From NCBI GenBank assembly GCA_902496345.1, contig CABVAP010000121.1, forward strand, positions 1 through 6,936: a stretch of DNA of 6,936 nt, given 5' to 3'. Origin of the DNA: an uncultured Eubacteriales bacterium. Lineage in GTDB: Bacteria > Bacillota > Clostridia > Lachnospirales > CAG-274. Position 1 is the first letter of the stretch. Each line of letters begins with the position of its first letter. The notes beneath the pieces were generated by a model. It had not been told where the DNA came from. It was given only the letters and a program-made list of their open reading frames with translations, and ran no database searches. Positions 1-5,570 of the stretch are shown here, piece after piece. Position numbers and translations under genes: made by a program.

Positions 1-12
1 AATGTCGGGGGT

Positions 13-100
13 GCAGGGGTGTTCCCCTGCTCGTTTGTGGGGGTCTGGGGGGAATCGAAACCCCCCAGGTTTTTGGGTACTTTTTGCAATCAAAAAGTAC
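13..100. repeat. Left block of three perfect hairpins
   Basis: Three perfect inverted repeats follow one another. The first is GCAGGGG (13-19) with CCCCTGC (24-30), loop TGTT. The second is CTGGGGGG (45-52) with CCCCCCAG (61-68), loop of 8. The third is GTACTTTTTG (77-86) with CAAAAAGTAC (91-100), loop CAAT. The first 68 bases are strongly G/C-rich, unlike the AT-rich DNA around them. No open reading frame of note crosses the block. It lies about 265 bases beyond the terminator of the rpsR operon, so it is unlikely to be that operon's terminator. A T-run after the stem, as in a standard terminator, is present only weakly after the second hairpin (GTTTTTG). It is best called an extragenic hairpin repeat of unknown role; the window may cut off more of it on the left. 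Confidence 0.75.
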
Positions 101-192
101 CACGCCGTAGGCAAATAAATAGATTTCCAATTAAATCGGATTATAAACCAAAAAACTAAAACCACCACAAAACTAGTTTTTTTAAATATCTT
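101..192. repeat. Direct repeat, copy 1 (106-base period)
   Basis: This copy begins CACGCCGTAGGC and is matched by a second copy starting at 207. Up to about 190 the two differ by roughly three substitutions and two single-base indels. Inside it, AAAAAACTA (150-158) pairs perfectly with TAGTTTTTT (174-182) across a 15-base loop. The small CCRAT/ATCGG hairpin is imperfect in this copy. It holds no credible open reading frame, and its origin and role are unknown. Confidence 0.8.
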
Positions 193-206
193 TATTCAAA
201 AATTTT

Positions 207-297
207 CACGCCGTAGGCAAATAAATAGATTTCCGATAAAATCGGATATAAACCAAAAAACTAAAACCACCACAAAACCAGTTTTTTAAATCTTTTT
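207..297. repeat. Direct repeat, copy 2 (106-base period)
   Basis: This is the second copy of the element at 101. Here TCCGAT and ATCGGA form a perfect 6-base stem with loop AAA, which is mismatched in copy 1. The AAAAAACT/AGTTTTTT stem keeps 8 of the 9 pairs seen in copy 1. Each copy is preceded by a CTTTTT...AAAAA stretch (perfect at 77-100, degenerate at 188-205), and another such hairpin, CTTTTT/AAAAAG (292-307), follows copy 2. The real unit may therefore be hairpin plus body. Confidence 0.8.
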
Positions 298-316
298 ACT
301 TAAAAAGGTTCACCCC

Positions 317-334
317 TACAAACCCTAATTTGTA
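317..334. repeat. Small hairpin between repeats and terminator
   Basis: TACAAA (317-322) pairs with TTTGTA (329-334) around a 6-base loop. It is short and AT-rich and could be chance. The remaining bases up to 363 show no gene and no clear signal. Confidence 0.3.
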
Positions 335-363
335 AAATACACCGAATAGTTTTTTTATACAAC

Positions 364-403
364 AAAAGGTAGGTTACCGAAAATCGGCAACCTACCTTTT
401 TAT
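364..403 (-). terminator. Rho-independent terminator of rpsF-ssb-rpsR
   Basis: Read on the minus strand, a 12-base stem (GGTAGGTT core, 364-375 with 389-400) is capped by a further CCGA/TCGG stem after one A-C mismatch, with a three-base loop (381-383). The minus-strand stem runs into TTTTGTTG. It starts 26 bases after the rpsR stop codon and is the obvious end of the three-gene transcript. The A and T runs on both sides mean it could also stop transcription arriving on the plus strand. Confidence 0.9.
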
Positions 404-429
404 CATAATATTATAATCTAACTTAAAAA

Positions 430-660
430 TTAGTCTTGAACATAAGCCATTAATGCAACGTGTCTTGCTCTTTTAATAGCAACAGTTAAAACTCTCTGAT
501 GTTTAGCACAGTTTCCTGTAATTCTTCTAGGAAGAATTTTGCCTCTTTCAGAAACGAATTTTTTAAGTTTAGCAACGTCTTTATAATCAACTGTGTTTAC
601 TTTTTCAGCACAGAAAGCACAAACACGTTTTTTTCTTCTGCCACGTTTTTTATTAATCAT
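430..660 (-). CDS. rpsR: Ribosomal protein bS18, zinc-ribbon (C+) form
   Basis: This gene makes the small-subunit protein bS18, which pairs with bS6 on the platform of the 30S subunit. The 76-residue product has the usual family length and signature: a basic N-terminus, then DYKDVAKLKKFVSERGKI and LPRRITG, ending in KRARHVALMAYV. Cys14 and Cys17 (CAFC) with Cys51 and His54 (NCAKH) form a likely zinc site. Many bacteria have lost it, so this is the C+ type. I chose the ATG at 660 because AAGGAGG (671-677) lies 10 bases upstream; the in-frame TTG at 669 would leave only one base and would add just three residues. It is the last gene of the operon, 51 bases after ssb, and the terminator at 364-403 follows. 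Its partner bS6 is the first gene, fitting joint autoregulation by the S6:S18 complex. Confidence 0.97.
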   Translation of the reverse strand: MINKKRGRRKKRVCAFCAEKVNTVDYKDVAKLKKFVSERGKILPRRITGNCAKHQRVLTVAIKRARHVALMAYVQD

Positions 661-670
661 AAACAACAAA

Positions 671-677
671 CCTCCTT
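671..677 (-). promoter_or_regulatory. rpsR ribosome binding site
   Basis: AAGGAGG on the minus strand is a consensus Shine-Dalgarno site 10 bases before the ATG at 660. It rules out the upstream in-frame TTG at 669, which is one base away. Confidence 0.9.
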
Positions 678-711
678 AAAATATAATTACGAAATACACT
701 ATACAAATAAA

Positions 712-1173
712 TTAAAATGGTAAATCGTCATCATCAACACTATCTTCTACTTGATAAAAGCCTTCTGGCTGTGAGGAAGTAGAGGTAGGAGCAGGGCTTG
801 CACTAGGAGCAGGAGCCTGTTCTTGTGAATGAGCACGTCTTGATTCAAAAGCAGATTTACTTTCAGCAAAATACTGTTCTTCGACAACGACCTCTGTGCT
901 AACACGTTTCTGACCGTTGTTATCTTCCCAGTTTCTAACCTGAAGTCTACCTACAATAGAAATCATCATACCTTTTTTAAAATATTTACTTGTAAATTCT
1001 CCGACTTTTCCAAAAGCAACGCAGTTTATAAAATCTGCATCAGGTTCGCCTTCACGCTTAAACCTTTTGTTTACAGCGATAGAAAATCTAACTATAGCTA
1101 AAGGTTCAGCACTTTGAGAATATCTGACTTCAGGGTCAGCAGTTAAACGACCCATTAAAATAACTTTATTCAT
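712..1173 (-). CDS. ssb: Single-stranded DNA-binding protein
   Basis: SSB coats single-stranded DNA during replication, recombination and repair and recruits partner proteins through its C-terminal tip. The 153-residue product starts MNKVILMGRLTADPEVRY, the usual opening of the OB-fold domain (about residues 1-105), with DFINCVAFGKVGEF in mid-domain and VGRLQVRNWED further on. Residues 106-146 are a flexible linker rich in Ala, Pro and Ser. The acidic tip DDDDLPF (147-153) is intact, so it should bind the normal SSB partners. AGAGGTG (1181-1187) lies 7 bases before the ATG. It sits between rpsF (18-base gap) and rpsR (51-base gap), the standard Firmicutes arrangement. It has the length and tail of a housekeeping SSB rather than a phage or plasmid copy. 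Confidence 0.97.
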   Translation of the reverse strand: MNKVILMGRLTADPEVRYSQSAEPLAIVRFSIAVNKRFKREGEPDADFINCVAFGKVGEFTSKYFKKGMMISIVGRLQVRNWEDNNGQKRVSTEVVVEEQYFAESKSAFESRRAHSQEQAPAPSASPAPTSTSSQPEGFYQVEDSVDDDDLPF

Positions 1174-1191
1174 TAAAAATCACCTCTGGAA

Positions 1192-1479
1192 TTAAGCGTC
1201 CTGACGAACAACTAAATAACGAAGAACATTTTCTTTAATACGCATACGGCTTTCAATTTCGCTTGGCGCATTACTGTCAGAATCAAAAGTAATGAAGCTA
1301 TAGAAACCTTCGTTTACTTTCTGAATTTCGTAAGCAAGTTTGCGTTTTCCCCAATCGTCAACTTTTTCGATTGTACCACCAAATCTTTCGATAAGTTCTT
1401 TAATGCTATCAAATTCAGCTTTTAAAGCTTCCTCGTCTAAGCTTGGTTTAACGATAACAGCAAGTTCGTATTTATTCAT
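1192..1479 (-). CDS. rpsF: Ribosomal protein bS6
   Basis: bS6 binds bS18 and the central domain of 16S rRNA in the small subunit. The product is 95 residues, normal for the family. It opens MNKYELAVIVKPSL, carries the conserved DDWGKRKLAYEIQK (41-54) and GFYSFITF segments, and ends ENVLRYLVVRQDA. The frame stays open upstream to 1590, but that stretch covers the promoter and leader. The ATG at 1479 is preceded by AAGGAGGTG (1487-1495) with a 7-base spacer, so it is the start. As first gene of rpsF-ssb-rpsR it sits behind a strong promoter and a structured leader, where S6:S18 feedback control is known to act in other bacteria. Confidence 0.96.
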   Translation of the reverse strand: MNKYELAVIVKPSLDEEALKAEFDSIKELIERFGGTIEKVDDWGKRKLAYEIQKVNEGFYSFITFDSDSNAPSEIESRMRIKENVLRYLVVRQDA

Positions 1480-1486
1480 TTCATTA

Positions 1487-1495
1487 CACCTCCTT
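1487..1495 (-). promoter_or_regulatory. rpsF ribosome binding site
   Basis: AAGGAGGTG is a near-perfect Shine-Dalgarno site 7 bases before the ATG at 1479. It rejects the longer 132-residue reading. A UCCUU stretch in the leader (minus strand, about 1525-1530) could pair with AAGGA of this site, one possible way to hide it. Confidence 0.9.
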
Positions 1496-1500
1496 TTGGA

Positions 1501-1555
1501 CTTTGGCCCCTCACTCACGTGGGGAGCAAGGACGGTACGGACAAACCGTACAACA
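1501..1555 (-). promoter_or_regulatory. Structured rpsF leader, candidate S6:S18 control element
   Basis: The predicted transcript start is near 1555, leaving about 75 bases of leader. It contains a perfect hairpin, GTACGG (1546-1551 on the complement) with CCGTAC (1535-1540) and a 5-base loop. Next comes the short single-stranded stretch CGTCC, then a second hairpin with a CCCC/GGGG stem (about 1507-1523); its tip can form a GUGA tetraloop closed by AC/GU with a GA bulge. Leaders upstream of rpsF that bind the S6:S18 complex, with a key CCG element, are established in other bacteria. CCG is present here, but I could not align this leader to the published consensus from memory. The structure is seen in the sequence; the regulatory role is inferred. 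Confidence 0.45.
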
Positions 1556-1561
1556 CCACGT

Positions 1562-1590
1562 ATTATACCACAACAGAAACACAAATGCAA
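1562..1590 (-). promoter_or_regulatory. Promoter of rpsF-ssb-rpsR
   Basis: On the minus strand, TTGCAT (1585-1590) and TATAAT (1562-1567) are separated by exactly 17 bases. A TGG just before the -10 makes it an extended -10 promoter. It is the best sigma-A promoter in the window, fitting a highly expressed ribosomal operon. Transcription would begin near 1555. Confidence 0.88.
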
Positions 1591-1627
1591 GCATTTTTTT
1601 GTTTTTTTTAAAATAGCTAAAAAAGGT

Positions 1628-1656
1628 TTGTTGAATTGTATGAAATGATGTATAAT
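1628..1656 (+). promoter_or_regulatory. Probable promoter of the GH18-recU-Maf cluster
   Basis: A perfect TATAAT (1651-1656) has TTGTTG (1628-1633) 17 bases upstream; the -35 is weak after its first three bases. Transcription would begin near 1663, about 65 bases before the start codon. It is back to back with the rpsF promoter: the two -35 boxes are about 37 bases apart, separated by a T-rich stretch. Confidence 0.65.
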
Positions 1657-1691
1657 GATTTAAGGAATTGTTTAAGAAATTGCGTTTTGCG

Positions 1692-1712
1692 TTTTTCAAG
1701 ATATTTGAAAAA
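1692..1712 (+). promoter_or_regulatory. Hairpin just before the GH18 ribosome binding site
   Basis: TTTTTCAA (1692-1699) pairs perfectly with TTGAAAAA (1705-1712), loop GATAT. It ends two bases before the AAAGGAG site, leaving the site exposed. It could protect the 5' end of the mRNA or affect ribosome entry. The stem is AT-rich and modest, so it may mean nothing. Confidence 0.35.
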
Positions 1713-1714
1713 GT

Positions 1715-1721
1715 AAAGGAG
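1715..1721 (+). promoter_or_regulatory. GH18 gene ribosome binding site
   Basis: AAAGGAG lies 6 bases before the ATG at 1728 and fixes that start. The frame is open back to a TTG at 1668, but that start would have only AAGGA one base away and would lie about 5 bases from the predicted transcript start. Confidence 0.88.
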
Positions 1722-1727
1722 AGTTTT

Positions 1728-3680
1728 ATGGCTGAAAAAGATGACAAAATAAACGAAAAACAAACACAAGATAATGCTGATAACAAAAAAGAAATAGAAA
1801 ACAAACAAGAAGGAAATGCCGAAAATAAAGAACTAAAAGATGCTCATAGCTCTGATGATTTAGATAAAGGACAAGCTAAAACAAATGAGCAGATACGAGC
1901 TGAAATTAGGGAAAGACGACAAAAAAGACTTGAAAGGCTTGAGAAAAAAAACAAAAAGAAATCTAGCTTTGGATTTTTCAAAAAACTTGTAGCTGTGCTT
2001 ATAGTTTTGGTTGTTTTAGCTGGGGCAGTTTTTGTTTATTTGTACACAAAAAATAGGGATTGTTTTAATTCAATAAATTCTGTACTTAACTCTGTTTCGA
2101 ATAGAGAAATTTATATTGACGGTGAAAAAATTTATTCTAACCCAAAACCTATTTATCAAGACGAAGAAGTTTATATTCCTACATCTGTCATTTGTGCAAA
2201 CTTTGAATACAATGCTTTATACGATAAAACATCTGGAATTTTGAGTATTGCAACGGATTTTGAAAGGGTAAAACTTACGAAAGACCAGAATGTTTATTAT
2301 GTCAATGGTCAAAAAAATGATTTTGGAAAGAAAACCTTTATTGTTGACGGAAATGGTACTTATATCGCTAGTGGTATAGTTGAAAAATTTTATAACCTAG
2401 ATGTTGAATTTTCAGAAAAATATGAAACTTTAGCTTTTGAAACTACAACAAACACACGAAACGTAGGTGTTGTTGAAACCGAAGAATATATATCTAATTC
2501 AAATGGTGATAAAGTTTCTGTTAAATATGGCAACAACGAAACAGTAAATCCTAAGGCTATGAAGGGGGATTATGTTTCGATTTATAATGAAAAAGACGGC
2601 GATGCAAAAATAATGACTTCTGAAGGATTTGTTGGATATATAAGTTCTGACAGCATTGGCGAAAGGTCAATAAAAGAGTCTGTCGAAAAAGTTAAAACTG
2701 CCAGTACATCAAATAAATTTTATGACGGAAAAGTCGAAGTATTATTTGAACAGGTTTCAATAATGGCAGCAAACTATAATTACATAAATTCGACTGTTCC
2801 TATTGGTGTAGATGTACTTGTTCCAACTTGGTTTTCATTTAAGGTAACAGACGGTGAAACAGACGGAACTGTTGTTTCACTTGCTGATAAAAGCTATATT
2901 TCAAAAGCTCATAAAAATGGAGTTAAAGTTTGGGGACTTATATCAGATAACTTCAATTCAAAAGTTAGTCGTAAAATTTGTAATTCGGCTACTTTGAGAG
3001 AGTCAACCGTAAATCAAATAGTAAAATTTGCCGAACAATTTAATATCGATGGTATAAACGTTGATTTTGAAAATGTTCCACAAGACGCAATGAGGGGATT
3101 TACTCAATTCCTTAGAGAGTTGTCGGCAGAACTTAACAACAAAAATAAAGACTTATCTATCGATGTTTATATTCCTAGGGTTTGGAGTTCTTATTACAAT
3201 AGAAAAGAATTTGGAGAAATCGTTGATTATTTCATAGTTATGGGATATGACGAACACACAGACGGCTCTGATACAAGTGGCTCTGTTGCGACAAAACAAT
3301 GGTCAGAAGATTCTATCACTCTTACAGAAGCAGCTGGCGTCCCTCAAGAAAAACTTATCCTTGCAATTCCTTTTTATACAAGGGCTTGGAGAGAAACAGC
3401 AGACGGACAGATTAAGTCTTCAGCACTTGGTATGGAAGACGGTTATAACTATATGAAAAATAAAGGTGCTGACTTTAAATGGGACGATGAGGCTGGTCAA
3501 AACTATGCTGAAATAAGCTCTAATGGCGAAAGATTTAGAATGTGGCTTGAAGATGAAAAGAGTGTTGCCGAAAGACTTAAAATAATAAATAAACACGACA
3601 TAGCTGGCGTTGCAGCCTGGAGAAGAGGCCTTGAAAAAACAGAAGTTTGGCCTATCATCAAAAAATATATGAAAGGTTAG
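1728..3680 (+). CDS. Membrane-anchored GH18 glycosidase with SH3-like domain
   Basis: The product has 650 residues. Residues 1-85 are a highly charged cytoplasmic tail rich in Lys, Glu and Asp, with a likely coiled coil near 55-78. One membrane segment follows (about 87-106) with no signal peptidase site I trust, so the rest should stay anchored outside the cell. Residues about 127-235 resemble the copper-amine-oxidase N-terminal-like domain common in clostridial wall proteins, and about 244-312 look like a bacterial SH3 domain. Residues about 335-645 are a glycoside hydrolase family 18 domain: DGINVDFE (441-448) with Glu448 as the expected acid and Asp446 as its helper, MGYDEH (505-510), and a late conserved Trp631. 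This resembles the YaaH/SleL type acting on peptidoglycan amino sugars. The substrate is inferred; chitin-like glycans are not excluded. It heads a cluster with recU 6 bases downstream. There is no sign of truncation. Confidence 0.9.
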   Translation: MAEKDDKINEKQTQDNADNKKEIENKQEGNAENKELKDAHSSDDLDKGQAKTNEQIRAEIRERRQKRLERLEKKNKKKSSFGFFKKLVAVLIVLVVLAGAVFVYLYTKNRDCFNSINSVLNSVSNREIYIDGEKIYSNPKPIYQDEEVYIPTSVICANFEYNALYDKTSGILSIATDFERVKLTKDQNVYYVNGQKNDFGKKTFIVDGNGTYIASGIVEKFYNLDVEFSEKYETLAFETTTNTRNVGVVETEEYISNSNGDKVSVKYGNNETVNPKAMKGDYVSIYNEKDGDAKIMTSEGFVGYISSDSIGERSIKESVEKVKTASTSNKFYDGKVEVLFEQVSIMAANYNYINSTVPIGVDVLVPTWFSFKVTDGETDGTVVSLADKSYISKAHKNGVKVWGLISDNFNSKVSRKICNSATLRESTVNQIVKFAEQFNIDGINVDFENVPQDAMRGFTQFLRELSAELNNKNKDLSIDVYIPRVWSSYYNRKEFGEIVDYFIVMGYDEHTDGSDTSGSVATKQWSEDSITLTEAAGVPQEKLILAIPFYTRAWRETADGQIKSSALGMEDGYNYMKNKGADFKWDDEAGQNYAEISSNGERFRMWLEDEKSVAERLKIINKHDIAGVAAWRRGLEKTEVWPIIKKYMKG

Positions 3681-3686
3681 GTTTAT

Positions 3687-4220
3687 ATGGGGTACTGGAA
3701 TAGCCGAGGACTTCGTGGAAACGATTTTGAGGAAAGTATTAACTATACAAATGATATATACAGGCAAAAGGGGTTGGGGGTTATCCAGAAAATCCCAACC
3801 CCTATTACCCCTGTCCAAATTCAAAAGGAAACCGGTAGAATTTCTCTTGCTTATTTCGATAGTAAAAGTACAGTTGATTATATCGGCATTATTCAAGGTA
3901 TTGGTGTGTGTTTTGATGCTAAAGAAACAAAAGCAAAAAGTTTACCTATACGTAACATACACGAACATCAAATAGAATTTATGAAACAATTTAAGGGTCA
4001 AGGTGGCATTGCGTTTATTCTTGTTTATTTTAGAATGTTTGATAGATATTTTTATATGCCGATAGATACGCTTTTAAAATTTTGGGAAAGAGCTAAACAA
4101 GGTGGAAGTAAATCTATAAAGCTAGAAGAGTTTGACGAAAATTACGAAGTATTTTGCAAAAACGGTATAATTGTGCATTACATCGAGGCTGTAGCAAAAG
4201 ATTTAGAAAAGGTTAGATAA
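3687..4220 (+). CDS. recU: Holliday junction resolvase RecU
   Basis: RecU cuts four-way DNA junctions during recombinational repair and chromosome segregation in Firmicutes, doing the job RuvC does elsewhere. The 177-residue product has the family pattern: RGLRGNDFEESINYTN (7-22), the KIPTPI motif (35-40), then STVDYIG and CFDAKETK. The expected metal-site residues are Thr62, Asp64, Asp77 and Lys79; Asp77 stands where Bacillus RecU has Glu. LPIRNIHEHQIEFMK (86-100) is also typical. It lacks the long N-terminal extension of Bacillus RecU, and its first recognisable motif begins at residue 7. The ATG lies 6 bases after the stop of the GH18 gene, with only a weak AAAGG (3672-3676) upstream, so translation may be coupled. 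In Bacillus recU pairs with ponA, a wall synthesis gene; here the neighbour is a wall-type hydrolase. Confidence 0.93.
   Translation: MGYWNSRGLRGNDFEESINYTNDIYRQKGLGVIQKIPTPITPVQIQKETGRISLAYFDSKSTVDYIGIIQGIGVCFDAKETKAKSLPIRNIHEHQIEFMKQFKGQGGIAFILVYFRMFDRYFYMPIDTLLKFWERAKQGGSKSIKLEEFDENYEVFCKNGIIVHYIEAVAKDLEKVR
3770..3802. repeat. G/C-rich inverted repeat inside recU
   Basis: GGGGTTGGG (3770-3778) pairs perfectly with CCCAACCCC (3794-3802) across 15 bases. It covers codons 28-39, including the conserved KIPTP motif. Its GC content is far above that of the rest of the gene. Confidence 0.7.
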
Positions 4221-4238
4221 TATAAATAGGTAGGTGGT

Positions 4239-5522
4239 ATGGTGTTTGATTCAAAGAAAATCAAAAAAATTATTAGTGATACAATAATAGATGGGTCTAT
4301 CTATAATATTTCCGTTGGTAGAAGTGGTTTACCGACTTTAAAAGTAAAATTTGATGATTGCTCTTTTTTTATGAATAGTAAATATAATCCACAAAAAGAA
4401 AGCGATGAGTTTGTACAGGAATATTTTCAAGAAGGTAAAGATATTATTCTTTATGGACTTGGAATGGGTTATCACGTTAAAGCGATTTATGAAAAAATGG
4501 CTGATAACAATACTTTGTATATTCTTGAATTTAATAAAGAAATTGTAAAGATTGCTTTTGAAAATACTGATATTTCTGAAATTCTTTCAAAGAAAAATGT
4601 TGTTTTGGAAGTGCCTGATAGTTTAAATGAAGCAGTTTCTTTTATTGCAAAGACAACGAATAACGATAATGCTGTGCTTATTGTTCACGAGCCGTCTGTT
4701 AGAGCTATGCCTAGCGAATTTGAAAAAATAAAGGACATTTTTGAAACTATTTTGATAAGACGACGTTCGAGTGCTATGCTTGGTTCGCTTCTTTCAGATA
4801 ATGAAAAGATTAATTTAACTAAGGGTTACGAGAACGGTGGAAAGGTATTTAGAGATAAATTCAAAGGGAAAAAAGCCATCGTTGTTTCGGCTGGACCATC
4901 ACTTGAATTAAATGGTGAACTTCTTAAAAATGTAAATGGTAGAGCTGTTATCATAAGTGTCGGTAGAGCATATAAATACTTAAAAAGTATAGGCATTACG
5001 CCGGATTTTGTTGTTTTAGCTGACGCAAAGCCTCATGTTGTTGACCAACTTGATTTAGAAGAAACTGAAACAACACTTATATTTTTATCGACAATTTACC
5101 CTACAGTTGAAAATTATAAAGGACCTAAATATATTTTGTTTGAAAAATATTCAGATAGCATTTCTGATGAAGATAGAAAATATGCCGTTGAAACAGGTGG
5201 TTCTGTTGCAACGACAAGCCTTAGTTTTGCCGAACTTATTGGCTGTTGCAAAATTGCACTTATCGGACAGGACTTGTGTTATCATTCTAATAAAATGCAC
5301 TCAGGCGAAGACAGTAATTTTACAGAAGTTAAAACAAATAAAAAAGTCAAAGGTATTTCTGGTGAAGAATATATTGCACCTTTAAACTTATATGAATATC
5401 TAAAATGGTTTAGAAAATTCGCCATTAAACACAAAAATATACAGCTATATAACTGTACTGCAAAAGGTGCTTTTATTGACGGTTTTACACATATCGGAAT
5501 TAATGAGTTCCTAGATATATAA
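4239..5522 (+). CDS. Maf/DUF115-family protein, probable glycosyltransferase
   Basis: The 427-residue product looks like the Maf (motility accessory factor) or DUF115 family, also labelled MptE-like. Flagellar Maf proteins transfer nonulosonic acids to flagellin. An N-terminal Rossmann-like part carries IILYGLGMGYHV (69-80) and the acidic strand LYILEF. The family domain follows: IVVSAGPSLE (214-223), GITPDFVVLADAKP (252-265), ETGGSVATTSLSFAELIG (318-335), IALIGQDLCY (339-348) and YNCTAKGAFIDGF (404-416). No signal peptide or membrane segment is seen, so it should be cytoplasmic. The ATG follows TAGGTAGGTGG closely; the next codon, GTG at 4242, is better spaced and could be the true start. 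The gap to recU is 18 bases. No flagellar or sialic-acid genes are in view, so substrate and acceptor are unknown. Confidence 0.8.
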   Translation: MVFDSKKIKKIISDTIIDGSIYNISVGRSGLPTLKVKFDDCSFFMNSKYNPQKESDEFVQEYFQEGKDIILYGLGMGYHVKAIYEKMADNNTLYILEFNKEIVKIAFENTDISEILSKKNVVLEVPDSLNEAVSFIAKTTNNDNAVLIVHEPSVRAMPSEFEKIKDIFETILIRRRSSAMLGSLLSDNEKINLTKGYENGGKVFRDKFKGKKAIVVSAGPSLELNGELLKNVNGRAVIISVGRAYKYLKSIGITPDFVVLADAKPHVVDQLDLEETETTLIFLSTIYPTVENYKGPKYILFEKYSDSISDEDRKYAVETGGSVATTSLSFAELIGCCKIALIGQDLCYHSNKMHSGEDSNFTEVKTNKKVKGISGEEYIAPLNLYEYLKWFRKFAIKHKNIQLYNCTAKGAFIDGFTHIGINEFLDI

Positions 5523-5535
5523 AAGCAATAAAAGC

Positions 5536-5546
5536 ACCCTTTGGGT
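5536..5546. terminator. Weak hairpin between convergent genes
   Basis: ACCC (5536-5539) and GGGT (5543-5546) form a 4-base stem with loop TTT. On the minus strand it leads into GCTTTTATT. The 48-base gap between the convergent Maf-like and LCP genes holds nothing stronger, so transcription may run through from either side. Confidence 0.3.
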
Positions 5547-5570
5547 TTAATATTAGCTAAAAAATAAATT

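Noticed and set aside
7..52. G-quadruplex from four G-runs
   Set aside because: The runs at 7-11, 16-19, 39-43 and 47-52 could form one, but the middle loop is 19 bases and two of the runs already belong to perfect hairpins. The hairpins explain the sequence better.
101..297. Possible CRISPR array from the two direct repeats
   Set aside because: There are only two copies, each about 88 bases, far longer than CRISPR repeats. The 15-base gap between them is itself partly repeated, and there are no cas genes.
1480..1590. N-terminal extension of bS6 giving a 132-residue protein
   Set aside because: The extra 37 residues read through the promoter and leader and match nothing in bS6. A consensus ribosome binding site sits before the ATG at 1479.
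1668..1727. TTG start adding 20 residues to the GH18 protein
   Set aside because: The start has one-base spacing to a weak site and lies about 5 bases from the predicted transcript start. The ATG at 1728 has AAAGGAG at 6 bases.
1511..1808. Minus-strand frames of 63 and 97 residues over the divergent promoter region
   Set aside because: They are rich in Phe, Ser and Tyr, as expected from the complement of AT-rich DNA. They cross two promoters and have no ribosome binding site.
3420..3896. 158-residue minus-strand frame opposite the GH18 and recU genes
   Set aside because: It lies across two well-supported genes, has no good ribosome binding site and shows no recognisable protein pattern.
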